Shown here: one piece after another, positions 26,395 to 35,883 of the stretch
How positions within the stretch are numbered: the first letter of the stretch is position 1
How the letters are laid out: every line of letters starts with the position of its first letter
Source: Pseudoramibacter alactolyticus ATCC 23263
GTDB taxonomy: Bacteria > Bacillota > Clostridia > Eubacteriales > Eubacteriaceae
NCBI RefSeq assembly: GCF_000185505.1
Contig: NZ_GL622359.1
Location: forward strand, 903,412 to 967,411
Length of the DNA: 64,000 nt
Direction of reading: 5' to 3'
Made by a program: the position numbers and the translations under genes
The notes under the pieces: model-generated
The model's input: only the letters and a program-made list of their open reading frames with translations
The model's database searches: none
Told to the model about the DNA's origin: nothing

Positions 26395-27741
26395 TTATAA
26401 AGCATATAAATCTTTGCTATGACCGGCTCCATAAATACCCCACTTTTCGATAGCCACTTGCAGTTCTTTGGAACCATTTTGTGCAGCTTTATCTAATGGA
26501 ATATCATTCATGCAAGCATCAATAGTTTCGCGGAAGGCCTTGGCACCAGCACGAGGTCCCATCGGATGTGCGTGGATACCAGCACCAACGCCTAAAAGAA
26601 TATCATTGCCAGCATCTTCCATAAATTTAGGAACAAGACCAGGAACGACACCGCCACCAACAAAGGGTAACATGGGCTTAATATCATACATTTTAGCCTT
26701 TGCCGTGATCATGTTTTCGATATAATTGTCGAAGGTATTATCAAATTTTCCATATGGCGGTTGCGTCAGATAAATATCACACCCCATGATTCGACAAATT
26801 TTCGTGACAACCTTCGAACTCATTCCTTGATAAGGCGAGGACGTGAAAGCACCATTAAAGCAACTGTGACCCAAAATCGGCACAGTGATATCCGGATCTT
26901 CCGCCAACATTCTAACAGCAGTATAACCGACTCCGTGGACATCAACCATAACGCAGTTACCCCCATTTTCAATAACAGTCATAGCATTTGCTTTTAAACG
27001 AGAAGCTTCATCGGTGATATTGCAGGCATAGAGTGTTTTTTCGTGTTTAATGTCTTCTGCGCGATGCGCAGCATCCATATTCATTTTGACACGATCTGCC
27101 AACCTATTGAAGGAACGATTGCCGCCGATTAATTCGTCGTCTTTGATGATATCGACACCGCCAGCAGCAGCTTCAAAGAAAAGATTGGCACCAACATCCG
27201 GCGTATAACCAGTACAAGGCTTGATCATATTATTAAGAAGTGGTCTGTCGTAGGCATTAAGCATTTTCCGGATGCCTTTGAGACCGAATTTCGGACCCTG
27301 GAAATCTTTGATGAATTTTTCAGGAAAGTCAATATCAAGGAGCTTTAAATTTGGCATCGACATGATATTGCCACTGATACTACCGATAAGCAACGGTAAG
27401 TTATTTTCAATATTAGCTACGGGGAAACCGATGCGAACAACAAACCAACGATAACCATCAGGACCAATTGCATTAACTAAATCCGTTCTGTTTTCATAGG
27501 CAGGCACCTCATAAATACCAATAACTTTTGAGGCATATTTTGCACGAACTTCGTCTGTTTCGGCAGGAACATCAACCCAAGAACCAGTTGTCTGTTCAAT
27601 CCCGATGCTGTTCATCTTGACAACGACATCTTCATCACGATGACAAGCGATTAAATAAGTGGCAACACAGAGATCGTTCATGTCACAACCTTCATAAATC
27701 GGGTTGAGCAATGTTCCATACATTCTGTTTTGTTGGATCAT
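26395..27741 (-). CDS. RuBisCO-like protein (form IV / catabolic RLP)
   Basis: 448 residues with the RuBisCO large-subunit fold. Landmarks are NNMIKPCTGYTPD (Lys174, where RuBisCO has the catalytic TIKPK), GGVDIIKDDELIG (Lys200-Asp-Asp-Glu, the carbamylated lysine and magnesium ligands), PILGHSCFNGAF (His292) and GVGAGIHAHPMGP. A GK pair at 331-332 lies where loop 6 is expected, but flanking residues differ from true RuBisCO. Known RLPs act as DK-MTP-1-P enolases, or as decarboxylases and transcarboxylases in apionate-type catabolism. The DUF1537 kinase remnant next door favours the second kind. Regulated by the shared palindrome upstream. Confidence 0.85.
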   Translation of the reverse strand: MIQQNRMYGTLLNPIYEGCDMNDLCVATYLIACHRDEDVVVKMNSIGIEQTTGSWVDVPAETDEVRAKYASKVIGIYEVPAYENRTDLVNAIGPDGYRWFVVRIGFPVANIENNLPLLIGSISGNIMSMPNLKLLDIDFPEKFIKDFQGPKFGLKGIRKMLNAYDRPLLNNMIKPCTGYTPDVGANLFFEAAAGGVDIIKDDELIGGNRSFNRLADRVKMNMDAAHRAEDIKHEKTLYACNITDEASRLKANAMTVIENGGNCVMVDVHGVGYTAVRMLAEDPDITVPILGHSCFNGAFTSSPYQGMSSKVVTKICRIMGCDIYLTQPPYGKFDNTFDNYIENMITAKAKMYDIKPMLPFVGGGVVPGLVPKFMEDAGNDILLGVGAGIHAHPMGPRAGAKAFRETIDACMNDIPLDKAAQNGSKELQVAIEKWGIYGAGHSKDLYAL

Positions 27742-27792
27742 TTCTAATTTCCTCCTTTGCGGAATAATTACAATCCATTATTTGATGCTATT

Positions 27793-27838
27793 ATTATAAA
27801 ATAGGTCAATAATTCTTTCTAGATGGAAAATAATTTCA
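27793..27838 (-). promoter_or_regulatory. Promoter and SorC-type operator of the RuBisCO-like gene
   Basis: Minus-strand -10 TATAAT at 27793-27798. The palindrome GGAAAATAATTTCA (plus strand 27825-27838) is centred 36 bp upstream of the -10, matching the spacing at the other two operons. Confidence 0.6.
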
Positions 27839-27889
27839 AGTTAGTCTACAAAGAATTTAATTCTCTCATGAAGTACCAGATGATTTAAA

Positions 27890-27995
27890 TTATTCTTCAA
27901 CGATCGCATATGCTCTTGTGGGAGAACCGCCGGCACCTCTAAGTTTCAATGGTACGGCACAGAATTTAAAAGTTTCGTATTTGGAGCCATACTAA
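27890..27995 (-). pseudogene. Cyclase-family (kynurenine formamidase-like) C-terminal stub
   Basis: About 34 codons remain: YETFKFCAVPLKLRGAGGSP then TRAYAIVEE and stop. LRGAGGSPTRA is the conserved end of cyclase-family hydrolases, often found in sugar-acid catabolic operons. The upstream part is lost at a junction near 27995. There the sequence passes into the end of the DUF1667 gene. Confidence 0.6.
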
Positions 27996-28019
27996 TTTGT
28001 TATTTAGCGCTTTTGGACA

Positions 28020-28388
28020 TCATTTAGCATTAACATCGCGCGAAGCGATTAAATTAACATTTGTTCCACAAATATTCAAACAAATCACTGTACCGATGAT
28101 CACCGGCGCATCAACTGAAATATTGCAGATGGCCTTCACACAATCAAAGATTTTATTCTTCGGAATCGCTTCCGCTGTACGCACCGGTAGCATCACAAGT
28201 TCCCCACCGTTGATACGGACGGTCGATGTCACCACACGTTTCGGCAGTGTGAATTCATCCTTTGCATAGCTTAAGCCGCGCTTGCATGTGTAACCTGTGA
28301 CGTCTGTGATTTTCTTACCCTCATGCGTGACGGTGATCTGGCAACCCCGCGGGCAGCTCGTGCAAATGATTTTCGTTTGTTCGCTCAT
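28020..28388 (-). CDS. DUF1667 protein, small cysteine subunit of the glycerol-3-phosphate oxidising complex
   Basis: 122 residues. The N terminus carries CTSCPRGCQITV and GYTCKRGLSYA, four or five cysteines able to bind an iron-sulfur cluster. The rest has LPVRTAEAIPKNKIFD. DUF1667 genes nearly always follow a GlpA-like and an FAD/NAD-binding gene, as here, and are thought to replace the GlpC function. It lies 12 bases after the oxidoreductase. A second copy is at 51551. Confidence 0.8.
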   Translation of the reverse strand: MSEQTKIICTSCPRGCQITVTHEGKKITDVTGYTCKRGLSYAKDEFTLPKRVVTSTVRINGGELVMLPVRTAEAIPKNKIFDCVKAICNISVDAPVIIGTVICLNICGTNVNLIASRDVNAK

Positions 28389-28400
28389 TTTTTCCTCCGC

Positions 28401-29675
28401 CTAGACTTCTTCCACCGAAACCGAAATACCCTTTTGACCCGCCGCGACGTATTTCGTCAGCAGCGGCACCATTTCCATCGAACCCGGCGCGATGATATCG
28501 CGTTTATACGATGCGAGGACGTCCCCCGCGTCGTTGGTCACAACGAGTTTGATGTGTTCTTTCGGTTCCCGCACACGCATGTACAACTTCACGACCTTTT
28601 CGTCTTCCGACGGTTTCGATGTGATCTGCTGCGGCACTACGTAAGTGATGTTATCGCCAGGCTTCACCGCGATAGCTTCGTCCAGAACATCGATTTCCCC
28701 CTTAACGTAACACGCCGCGCTACGCCCAGCCACCTGGGCTTCTGCCGAAACGTTATCCACCAGGTCGTGCACCTGCAGGACATTGCCGCAAGCGAAGATT
28801 CCCGGCACACTGGTCTGGCGGTTTTCGTCCACCACCGCGCCCTTGGTCACCGGGCTCATTGCAATGCCCGCGCCCTGGGACAATTCGTTTTCCGGAATCA
28901 GCCCTACCGAAAGCAGAAGCGTGTCGCAGGCCACAGTGATTTCCGTTTCCGGAATCGGCTGACGATTTTCGTCGACTTCCGCAATCGAGACCGCTTCGAC
29001 CCGGTCCTTCCCGTGGATCTTCGTCACTGTGTGGTTCAGATACAGCGGAATACCAAAGTCGTCCAGGCACTGCACCTTATTTCGGATCAGGCCGGAAGAG
29101 AAGGGCATCACTTCAAGCACGCCCTTGACGTTGCAGCCTTCCAGGGTCATCCGGCGGGCCATGATCAGGCCGATGTCGCCGGAACCCAGAATGACAATTT
29201 CTTTCCCCGGCAAATAGCCGTTGATGTTGACGTAACGTTGGGCCGTGCCTGCCGTCATGACGCCAGCTACACGATCCCCCGGAATTGTAATGGATTCCCG
29301 GGTGCGTTCTCGGCAGCCCATCGCCAAAATCACCGCACCGGCTTCGACTTCGAAAAGCCCGTCTTCGCGATTTTCTGCCGTCACCACCTTGTCCGGTGTG
29401 ATTTCAACGACCATCGTCCCGGTTTTAATGTCGATGTTCGGCTGTTTTTCAACTTCCTTGATAAAACGCGTCGCATATTCCGGACCGGAAAGTTCTTCTT
29501 TAAAATAGGTCAATCCGAAGCCATTGTGAATGCATTGTTCCAAAATGCCGCCCAAACGGTCACTACGTTCCAGGACCAAAATCCGGTCGACACCATTTTT
29601 GCTGGCTTCCAAGGCCGCCGCCAAACCCGCAGGGCCGCCGCCGATCACGACAATATCATAATTCAATTTTTTCAT
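28401..29675 (-). CDS. FAD-dependent NAD(P)-oxidoreductase, GlpB-like partner
   Basis: 424 residues with two Rossmann folds: VVIGGGPAGLAAALEASKNG binds FAD at the N terminus and IVILGSGDIGLIMARRM binds NAD(P). AIAMSPVTKGAVVDENRQTS and GIFACGNVLQVHDLVDN are the C-terminal FAD signature. It probably passes electrons from the GlpA-like subunit to NAD or another carrier. ATG 29675 with GGAGG is chosen, so its 5' end overlaps the glpA-like stop by 20 bases. Paralogue at 51913-53205. Confidence 0.85.
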   Translation of the reverse strand: MKKLNYDIVVIGGGPAGLAAALEASKNGVDRILVLERSDRLGGILEQCIHNGFGLTYFKEELSGPEYATRFIKEVEKQPNIDIKTGTMVVEITPDKVVTAENREDGLFEVEAGAVILAMGCRERTRESITIPGDRVAGVMTAGTAQRYVNINGYLPGKEIVILGSGDIGLIMARRMTLEGCNVKGVLEVMPFSSGLIRNKVQCLDDFGIPLYLNHTVTKIHGKDRVEAVSIAEVDENRQPIPETEITVACDTLLLSVGLIPENELSQGAGIAMSPVTKGAVVDENRQTSVPGIFACGNVLQVHDLVDNVSAEAQVAGRSAACYVKGEIDVLDEAIAVKPGDNITYVVPQQITSKPSEDEKVVKLYMRVREPKEHIKLVVTNDAGDVLASYKRDIIAPGSMEMVPLLTKYVAAGQKGISVSVEEV

Positions 29676-31161
29676 GATCGATGCCTCCTTCAAACAAGGA
29701 TAAATCCTTCGTCTTGTCCAACAGAATATTGGAGCGTCCGCCGCGTTTCGTCACGTCGAGCGGGTCAATGCCCAGTTCTTCGTTAAGGATGTTGACCACC
29801 CGCGGTCCGCAAAAACCACCCTGGCATCTGCCCATCCCAGCGCGGGTTCTGCGCTTGATAGCGTCGATGTTGCGCGCCGGAATCAGCCGGCGAATCGCGT
29901 CGAGGATTTCACCCTTGCTGATGGTTTCGCAGCGGCAGATGATTTTGCCGTAGTCCGGATTCTGTTTGATGAGTTCACTGCGTTCTTCCTTCGAGAAATC
30001 CCGCAGGACAATCGGTTTCGGTCGGATCGGATTCCAATCCGGTTTTTCTTTGAGGATGAGTCCCGCGTAGCCGCTAACTTCGTGAACGATATCGTCCACC
30101 ATGTCCGCCACGGCCGGCGCTGAAGACAACCCTGGCGACTGAATGCCCACCAGGTTGATCATCGTCGGCACGGATTTCGCGTGACCGATGATGAAATCTT
30201 CCGTACTGGACGCCGGACGCAGGCCCGCGAACGCCGTGATGACATCGCCGACACGCGGTAGTGCCGGGAACAACTTGTGGATATCTCTGGCGTAGATGTC
30301 GTCCAGGCCCTCCTGAGTCGTGGAGAAATCGGTCTTATCGTCAATTTCCACCGCGTTGGAGCCGCAGAGGAGGTTGCCTTCCGTCGTCGGGACGATGATC
30401 ATCCCCTTGGAGACCGGTGTCGGCGGGGAATAGATACAGTGATTCACGTAGCCACCCCATTTTTTATCGTACAGGAAATATTCGCCCTTGCGCGGGTGGA
30501 CGTAGAAATCAATGTCTTCCACCATCGCCGCGATCTTGTCGGAATACAGGCCCGCGCAGTTGATGACAATCCTCGACTCAAAGGTGCCGACTTCCGTGTC
30601 GACACGAGCGATCTTGCCGTTTGCTGTGTGGATATTCGTCACACCGGCGTTGAGCAAAACCTTGACGCCATTCATCGCCGCGTTTTCCGCCAAGGCCATC
30701 GTCCATTCAAACGGGTTGATGGTGCCGGTATTCGGGTCAAACAGGCCGAACTTGACATCCGGGTTGATGTTCGGTTCCAGCTGCATCATTTCGTCGTGAT
30801 CGACGATACGCACACCTTCCAGCCCATTTTTCTTCGCATTGTCAACTTCTTCCTTCATCGTCTTCAGATGACTTTCTTCAAAGCCGGCAAATACGGAACC
30901 CGTGTGGCGGAAATCAACGTTTAATTCCTTGCAGAACTTGTCATAAACTTTTGTATCGGACTTCAGGCACATTTGACCCTTCAGCTTGCTGCCATCGACG
31001 TTATAGCCGCTGTGGATCATGGAAGAATTGGCCTTACTGGTGCCCATGCAAACGTCACTCTGTTTTTCCACCAAAGTGATGTCCAGATCGTACTGGGAGA
31101 GCTTTCTCGCCACGGCCGATCCGATGACGCCAGCGCCGATAATCAGAATATCGGTTTTCAT
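29656..31161 (-). CDS. FAD-dependent glycerol-3-phosphate dehydrogenase, GlpA-like with [2Fe-2S] tail
   Basis: 501 residues. The N-terminal DAO domain has IIGAGVIGSAVARKLSQYD and MIHSGYNVDGSKLKG. The C-terminal BFD-like domain has IICRCETISKGEIL and GMGRCQGGFCGPRV, a four-cysteine [2Fe-2S] site. It oxidises glycerol 3-phosphate or a similar polyol phosphate. It leads the three-gene unit with the FAD partner and DUF1667, behind a promoter carrying the shared palindrome. The exact substrate is open because glpK and several other kinases sit nearby. Confidence 0.85.
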   Translation of the reverse strand: MKTDILIIGAGVIGSAVARKLSQYDLDITLVEKQSDVCMGTSKANSSMIHSGYNVDGSKLKGQMCLKSDTKVYDKFCKELNVDFRHTGSVFAGFEESHLKTMKEEVDNAKKNGLEGVRIVDHDEMMQLEPNINPDVKFGLFDPNTGTINPFEWTMALAENAAMNGVKVLLNAGVTNIHTANGKIARVDTEVGTFESRIVINCAGLYSDKIAAMVEDIDFYVHPRKGEYFLYDKKWGGYVNHCIYSPPTPVSKGMIIVPTTEGNLLCGSNAVEIDDKTDFSTTQEGLDDIYARDIHKLFPALPRVGDVITAFAGLRPASSTEDFIIGHAKSVPTMINLVGIQSPGLSSAPAVADMVDDIVHEVSGYAGLILKEKPDWNPIRPKPIVLRDFSKEERSELIKQNPDYGKIICRCETISKGEILDAIRRLIPARNIDAIKRRTRAGMGRCQGGFCGPRVVNILNEELGIDPLDVTKRGGRSNILLDKTKDLSLFEGGIDHEKIEL

Positions 31162-31208
31162 GTTTCCCCTCTTCTCATGATTGAATGCTAACTTTTATCT
31201 TCATCTCT

Positions 31209-31255
31209 ATTATAGTAGAGATATGATAATTATCTCTAGTAGGAAAATATTTTCC
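31209..31255 (-). promoter_or_regulatory. Promoter and perfect SorC-type operator of the glpA-like operon
   Basis: TATAAT on the minus strand at 31209-31214. GGAAAATATTTTCC, a perfect 14-bp palindrome, lies at 31242-31255, centred 37 bp upstream. Two further inverted repeats (TCTCTA/TAGAGA and GAGAT/ATCTC) overlap the start region. Confidence 0.65.
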
Positions 31256-31275
31256 GTTTTAAGTGGCTTCACAAA

Positions 31276-32817
31276 TCAGTCGTCGCCGTATTTTTTGCGG
31301 ATTTCCTGCGTCCCTTCGCCCCAAACTTTCAGGGTGTTGATGCAGTTCATCCAGCCGGCATAAAGTTTTTCTTTCTGTGCTTCCGGCATTTCCGGTTTGA
31401 AGATCTTTTCCGATTCTCTGGCCTTCTTAATGTCGTCGAAGCTCGTCCAGAAATCCACCGCGAGGCCCGCCATAAAGGCCGCGCCCGCCGCCGTCATTTC
31501 GACACTCGTCGGACGGTCGACATCGATACCACAGATGTCCGCGTTAAACTGGGCGATCAAATCGTTCTTCGCCGCGCCGCCGTCGATCTTCAAAATCGTG
31601 ATGGGTTTGCCCGTATCGCGCATTGTCGCGTCGACCATATCCCGGGTCTGATAACCGAGGGAATCCAGCGCCGCCAAGATGATATCGTTCTTGTCGATCC
31701 CGCGGGTCAAGCCGAAGAGTGCCCCTTTCGCGTTAGCATCCCAATACGGTGCACCGACCCCGGAGAACATCGGCAGGAAGTACGCCGTGCCCCTGGGCAT
31801 TTTCGCCTTCTTCGCAAAGAATTCCGAATCCGACGTCCCTTCAAGGAAGCGCATTTCGTCCCGCAGATACTGAATCGTCGAACCGGAATTCATAACGACC
31901 CCTTCGAATAAGTAGGTAATCTTGCCGTCGATGCCCCAGGCGATACTAGTGAGCAAGCCGGATTCCGATTTTTTCGGTTCGTTGCCAATGATGGAGTCGA
32001 AAACGCCAGCGGTCCCGAACGTCATCTTGCAGTCGCCTTCTTCGAAGCAAGCCTGACCGAAAGTCGCAGCCATCTGATCGCCGAGAATCGCCGTGATCGG
32101 CAACGGTTTCTGAAACGTCGTCCCCATGTGGACTTCACCGAAGTTGCCCATGCTGTCGCAGACTTCCGGCATCATTTCCCGAGGAATATCGAATTTGTCC
32201 AGCAGTTCCTGGTCCCAGTCGAGGGTCTTGATGTTAAACAGCGCCGTACGGGATGCGTTACTGTAATCGGTCTTGTGAGCTTTCCCTCTGGTCAGGTTCC
32301 ACAGAATCCAGCAGTCAATGTTGCCGTAATACAGTTCGCCCTGTTTCGCGCGGTATCTCGTCTCTTCGACATTGTCCAGGATCCATTTGACCTTGAGCGC
32401 GGAGAATTCCGGGTCACAGACGAGGCCGGTCTTTTCCTTGAGCACTTCTTCGTAGCCATCTGCACGCATGGCATTGTAGCCATCGACGATTTCTTGGCGA
32501 TTGTCCCCCCAGACGATCGCGTTGTAAACCGGTACGCCCGTTTCCTTGTCCCAAACGACACAGGTTTCGCGCTGATTGGTGATGCCGACTGCGAGAATAT
32601 CGTCGTCGTCCACGCCAGCCTGTTTTTTACATTTGTTGATGACTTCCGTCGTCGTCGCCCAGATTTCCTTCGGGTCCTGTTCAATCCAACCCGGATACGG
32701 GTAATACTGATTGAACTCGTTCTGCGCGATGCTGACCGGCATGCCATCGTGGTTGAAGAGGATCGCTCTTGCGCTGGTCGTACCTTCGTCAATCGTTAAA
32801 ATGTACTTCTTTGCCAT
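31276..32817 (-). CDS. glpK: Glycerol kinase (first copy)
   Basis: 513 residues, FGGY family. The ATP/substrate motifs are LTIDEGTTSARAILFNHDG, GWIEQDPKEIW, ITNQRETCVVWDK, a GDQMAATFGQACFEEGDCK block and the C-terminal LKIDGGAAKNDLIAQ. These are the glycerol kinase set rather than a generic sugar kinase. It phosphorylates glycerol to glycerol 3-phosphate for the GlpA-like enzyme. The HPr-phosphorylated histidine region known in Firmicutes is not obvious. The gene follows a HAD gene and precedes the glpA promoter. Confidence 0.9.
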   Translation of the reverse strand: MAKKYILTIDEGTTSARAILFNHDGMPVSIAQNEFNQYYPYPGWIEQDPKEIWATTTEVINKCKKQAGVDDDDILAVGITNQRETCVVWDKETGVPVYNAIVWGDNRQEIVDGYNAMRADGYEEVLKEKTGLVCDPEFSALKVKWILDNVEETRYRAKQGELYYGNIDCWILWNLTRGKAHKTDYSNASRTALFNIKTLDWDQELLDKFDIPREMMPEVCDSMGNFGEVHMGTTFQKPLPITAILGDQMAATFGQACFEEGDCKMTFGTAGVFDSIIGNEPKKSESGLLTSIAWGIDGKITYLFEGVVMNSGSTIQYLRDEMRFLEGTSDSEFFAKKAKMPRGTAYFLPMFSGVGAPYWDANAKGALFGLTRGIDKNDIILAALDSLGYQTRDMVDATMRDTGKPITILKIDGGAAKNDLIAQFNADICGIDVDRPTSVEMTAAGAAFMAGLAVDFWTSFDDIKKARESEKIFKPEMPEAQKEKLYAGWMNCINTLKVWGEGTQEIRKKYGDD

Positions 32818-32880
32818 AATCGTACTCCTTTGCTCTCCATGAATATTGATGGTTTTATTTCTAAAAGCACCCCTCTGATG

Positions 32881-33720
32881 CTAATTAGACTTTTTGTAGG
32901 GCATCAATGCCCGATCCGGATCATCAAAATCCGCCAGCAAACTCTGGATGATTTTCAATTCCCCGTCATCCGTACAGCTAGCCGTTTCGTATCGGCAGAT
33001 GGCCTTGACTATATCCCGGGCATTTGCGACCGCAACGCTGTATGCTGCCTGCTTTAACATCTCCACATCATTGAGATTGTCCCCCACGGCAAAGGTCTCT
33101 TCCAGCGCGATGCCAAAGCGCTTCTGAATGGCCGCAATCGTCGTTCCTTTCGACACCTGTTTGGACATGATGTCCATCACACGTTCACCGGAACAGGCGA
33201 TGGACAGCTTTGGCGTCCATTTCGGTATGAAAGCGTCCGCCAACACTGCTTCGATGTGATCTCTGCGGTAGATCGTGAATTTGATGCACGGCTGTTTCAG
33301 TACGAGCAGATCCTCCACCATTTCGCAATCGAAATGATAAACGTCCCGCATGGCCTCAAAGCCTTCTTCGTCGCCCCGCTCAAAATAACAAATCTCCCCC
33401 GTGTCGTACATGCTAGCACAGCCGTCCAGCCGCCGCACGTCACGGACAACCCCCGCCACGTCCTCCGCCGCTATGGATTCCAACAAAATATTCTCGCCCC
33501 GATACGCTGCATAAGCGCCGTTTTCACACACAAATAAAATATCTTTCGTAACCGGTCCGAACACTTTTTCGAGATTCCCTTTCGGCCGGCCACTGCAAAC
33601 ACCGAATAACACCCCTCGATCCATCAACTCGCGCAGCGAATCGAAAAAGCAATCCGGCAGTTCCTGACCGTATTCCGGAAACAGTGTGCCGTCCACGTCC
33701 GTTAAAAATAATTTGATCAT
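32881..33720 (-). CDS. HAD superfamily (Cof-type) phosphatase
   Basis: 279 residues. Motif I is FLTDVDGTLF, motif II CSGRPKGNL, the lysine is in DIMSKQVSKGTTI, and motif IV is FAVGDNLNDVEML. The C2-type cap places it in the Cof group, which dephosphorylates sugar or polyol phosphates. ATG 33720 is chosen; the extra 32 upstream codons overlap the neighbouring gene and lack a ribosome site. Its place between glpK and the serine hydrolase suggests removal of dead-end phosphates in this pathway. Confidence 0.85.
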   Translation of the reverse strand: MIKLFLTDVDGTLFPEYGQELPDCFFDSLRELMDRGVLFGVCSGRPKGNLEKVFGPVTKDILFVCENGAYAAYRGENILLESIAAEDVAGVVRDVRRLDGCASMYDTGEICYFERGDEEGFEAMRDVYHFDCEMVEDLLVLKQPCIKFTIYRRDHIEAVLADAFIPKWTPKLSIACSGERVMDIMSKQVSKGTTIAAIQKRFGIALEETFAVGDNLNDVEMLKQAAYSVAVANARDIVKAICRYETASCTDDGELKIIQSLLADFDDPDRALMPYKKSN

Positions 33721-33739
33721 GTGTTTCTTTCCAGGCCGC

Positions 33740-34691
33740 TTAAAGCTGCGGCAAAATCGTTTCCCACACCAGATCCAGGATTTCCTGAACGTCGTGGTGC
33801 ATGGCCTGCACCGCAATGACGACGTCGCGTTCCGGCAGCACGATGATAAACTGCCTTTCCCTGCCGTAGGCCCGGTAAGTGCCCGGCACGCTATTCATCC
33901 AGATGTAGTAGCCATAACCGCAGTGTTCGTCCGCCGCTTCCCCCCGTGGGATTGATCACATCGGAAGCCACATGGTTTTGTGTCGCTGCAACCACCCAAT
34001 CTTCCGATAGATAACGATGCCGCTCAAAGGCATCCTTCCCGAGATAAATCTGCCCGAGCTTGATCATATCCTTGATATCCAGAAACAAGTCGCTCGCGGC
34101 GAAGGTGCGCCCCGACGGGTCCGTATCCCAACACGGTTTTGTCACGCCCAGGGGCTACCAAAACTTTTCGAACAAATAATCCTGAATGCTCATTCCCGTG
34201 ATTTTTTCCAACATGCGACCCGCGACGTAGGGCGCAAGATTCCCGTAACAAAAATGCTCGCCAGGCTCGTAAATCATGGGGCAAGCAAAGGCGTAACGCA
34301 GCCATTCATTTTTCACGGCTTCTGACATCGCCTTATCCGTTTCGCTCCGCAGATATTTGCGCTCCGCCGCCATCATGTGGGCCGCGCCGTGTCCGGAGGT
34401 CATAGTCAAAAGATGTTCTAAGGTCACGTTCTGCCAACGCGGGTCGGTGTTTTCCGAAAACAAGCCTTCAAAGCAATCCGCCGGTTTGTCGGAAAGGTGC
34501 AAAAGCCCCGCGTCGACCGCCATGCCGATCCCCGTCACCGTGAAGGTCTTGGCGACGGAAAAGACGTTGTGAAGCACCGGCCCACCGATGTGTTCAAAGC
34601 CCAAGGTTTTGCCGTTCTGAACCACCATGACGGCGTCAATGTCTAACTGCCGCATTGTATTCTCATGAATGAAATTTTCTAATGTAAACAC
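33740..34691 (-). pseudogene. Serine hydrolase (beta-lactamase class C-like), TAG plus frameshift
   Basis: The N-terminal part has the SxxK motif in NVFSVAKTFTVTG and the YGN motif in EHFCYGNLAPY. A TAG at about 34155 follows EKFW, but the same frame continues as PLGVTKPCWDTDPSGRTFA. Near 33945 a frameshift in a G/C-run occurs. After it the true end reads CGYGYYIWMNSVPGTYRAYG and QFIIVLPERDVVIAVQ. The third motif is therefore split from the rest. Two independent lesions argue for a real pseudogene. Confidence 0.7.
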
Positions 34692-34694
34692 GAT

Positions 34695-35748
34695 TTATTG
34701 GTCAAACTTTGTATAAACATTTTTCCTGAGATCCTTTTCCCGGTGGTGCAGCTCCAGAATCTTTTCCGCCAGCTGATTATCGACGATGAGGGTATCGATG
34801 AGGCCGCCCTTGAGGGCGCTGTAGGCCGTGTAGGCCTTTTCTACCCCGGAAGCCACGGTGATTTTCTGTTTGATATTTTTGAAAGCATCAAAATCCATCG
34901 ACAGCGTCCGGTCGATAAGATCCGTCCGGCATTCCCGGCCTTCCGTGTCGAAGAAGTGCAGCGCGATATCACCGACGACGTGCTGCCGCTGAAGTTGTTT
35001 CAAATCGTCTGGACTCAGATAATCCGGCTTGGATAAAATAGAATTCAATTCCGGATAAAGCGAACCCATGCCCGCGATGGAAATATTGATTTTGTCGAAC
35101 ATCTCGTAAACTTTGGCAACGTTCTTTTCTTCCCGCAAAAGTTTCGCCAAAACTGGCGAACTGACCATCGCATTGGTCGGCAAGGAGTAGTTCTTGCCGC
35201 TGAAGGCCTTCGCGATGCGCCGGATCAACACCCGAACATCCCATCCGTTCACGTAATACGACAGACTGCCATGGAGCGTGACAAAGGTCGCGGGAATGCG
35301 TTGTGCCGGATTGAGGTAATTGATCATGTGGTAAATCGTGCTGCCCCAGGTGATGCCCAGTACATCGTCCTTCGTAATGATGCGCTGCAGGTAGCGCGCC
35401 GCTTCCAGCGCGACGAGCTTTTTGACAACTTCCCCATCGCCAGGATCATTGAGGGATTCTTCGCCAATGATTTGTCCATCGACCGCCGGCGCGATCACTA
35501 CATCTGTGAGCCCGAAAATCTTTTTGAGATCCTTCTCTAGTTTTAAACATTCGACGTAAGGATCTCGTATGACAAATTCAATGATATTTTTTTCCCGGCC
35601 CTTTTTTTAGCAGGCGCGACACTGTCGTGACGGAAATACCCAGATCCTTCGCGATGCGTCTCTGGGACCTGCCGGAAAGGTAATACATATACGTAACTTT
35701 GATGATTAAAAAAGAAGATTGTTCGTACTTATCCAGTTCCTTTGCCAT
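34695..35748 (-). pseudogene. SorC-family sugar-responsive regulator, single frameshift after the HTH
   Basis: The N terminus (ATG 35748, AGGAG before it) has the HTH SQRRIAKDLGISVTTVSRLL. At about 35605 one base out of step, between two seven-base homopolymers, shifts the frame. The C-terminal SorC sugar-binding domain follows with ITWGSTIYHMINYL, SIAGMGSLYPELNS and TVASGVEKAYTAYSALKGGL. The last 268 codons are intact. As the only regulator of this island, it is probably the protein that binds the shared palindrome. The lesion may be a sequencing error, because the operators are well kept. Confidence 0.75.
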
Positions 35749-35792
35749 CAATAATCTCCTTTTCCCAAAAATTTATACAACTACTTGTTTAT

Positions 35793-35820
35793 ATTATGAA
35801 CCGATTTTTACAATTTTCAA
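35793..35820 (-). promoter_or_regulatory. Promoter of the SorC-type regulator gene
   Basis: TTGAAA (35815-35820), 16-base spacer, CATAAT (35793-35798). A weaker operator-like AGAAAAAAATTTCG at 35824-35837 lies 35 bp upstream of the -10, hinting at autoregulation. Confidence 0.5.
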
Positions 35821-35883
35821 GATAGAAAAAAATTTCGACTCAAAAATTGAAAAAACAGAAATTTGAGGACAAAAATTTTCTAT

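Noticed and set aside
26395-27741. Treating the RuBisCO-like gene as a CO2-fixing RuBisCO
   Set aside because: The flanks of the loop-6 region and much of the active site differ from forms I-III, and no phosphoribulokinase or Calvin-cycle gene is near. A form IV/RLP role fits better.
28323-29786. 487-codon open frame on the plus strand
   Set aside because: It lies exactly opposite the FAD oxidoreductase gene, is rich in His/Arg with no family motif, and is a codon-bias shadow.
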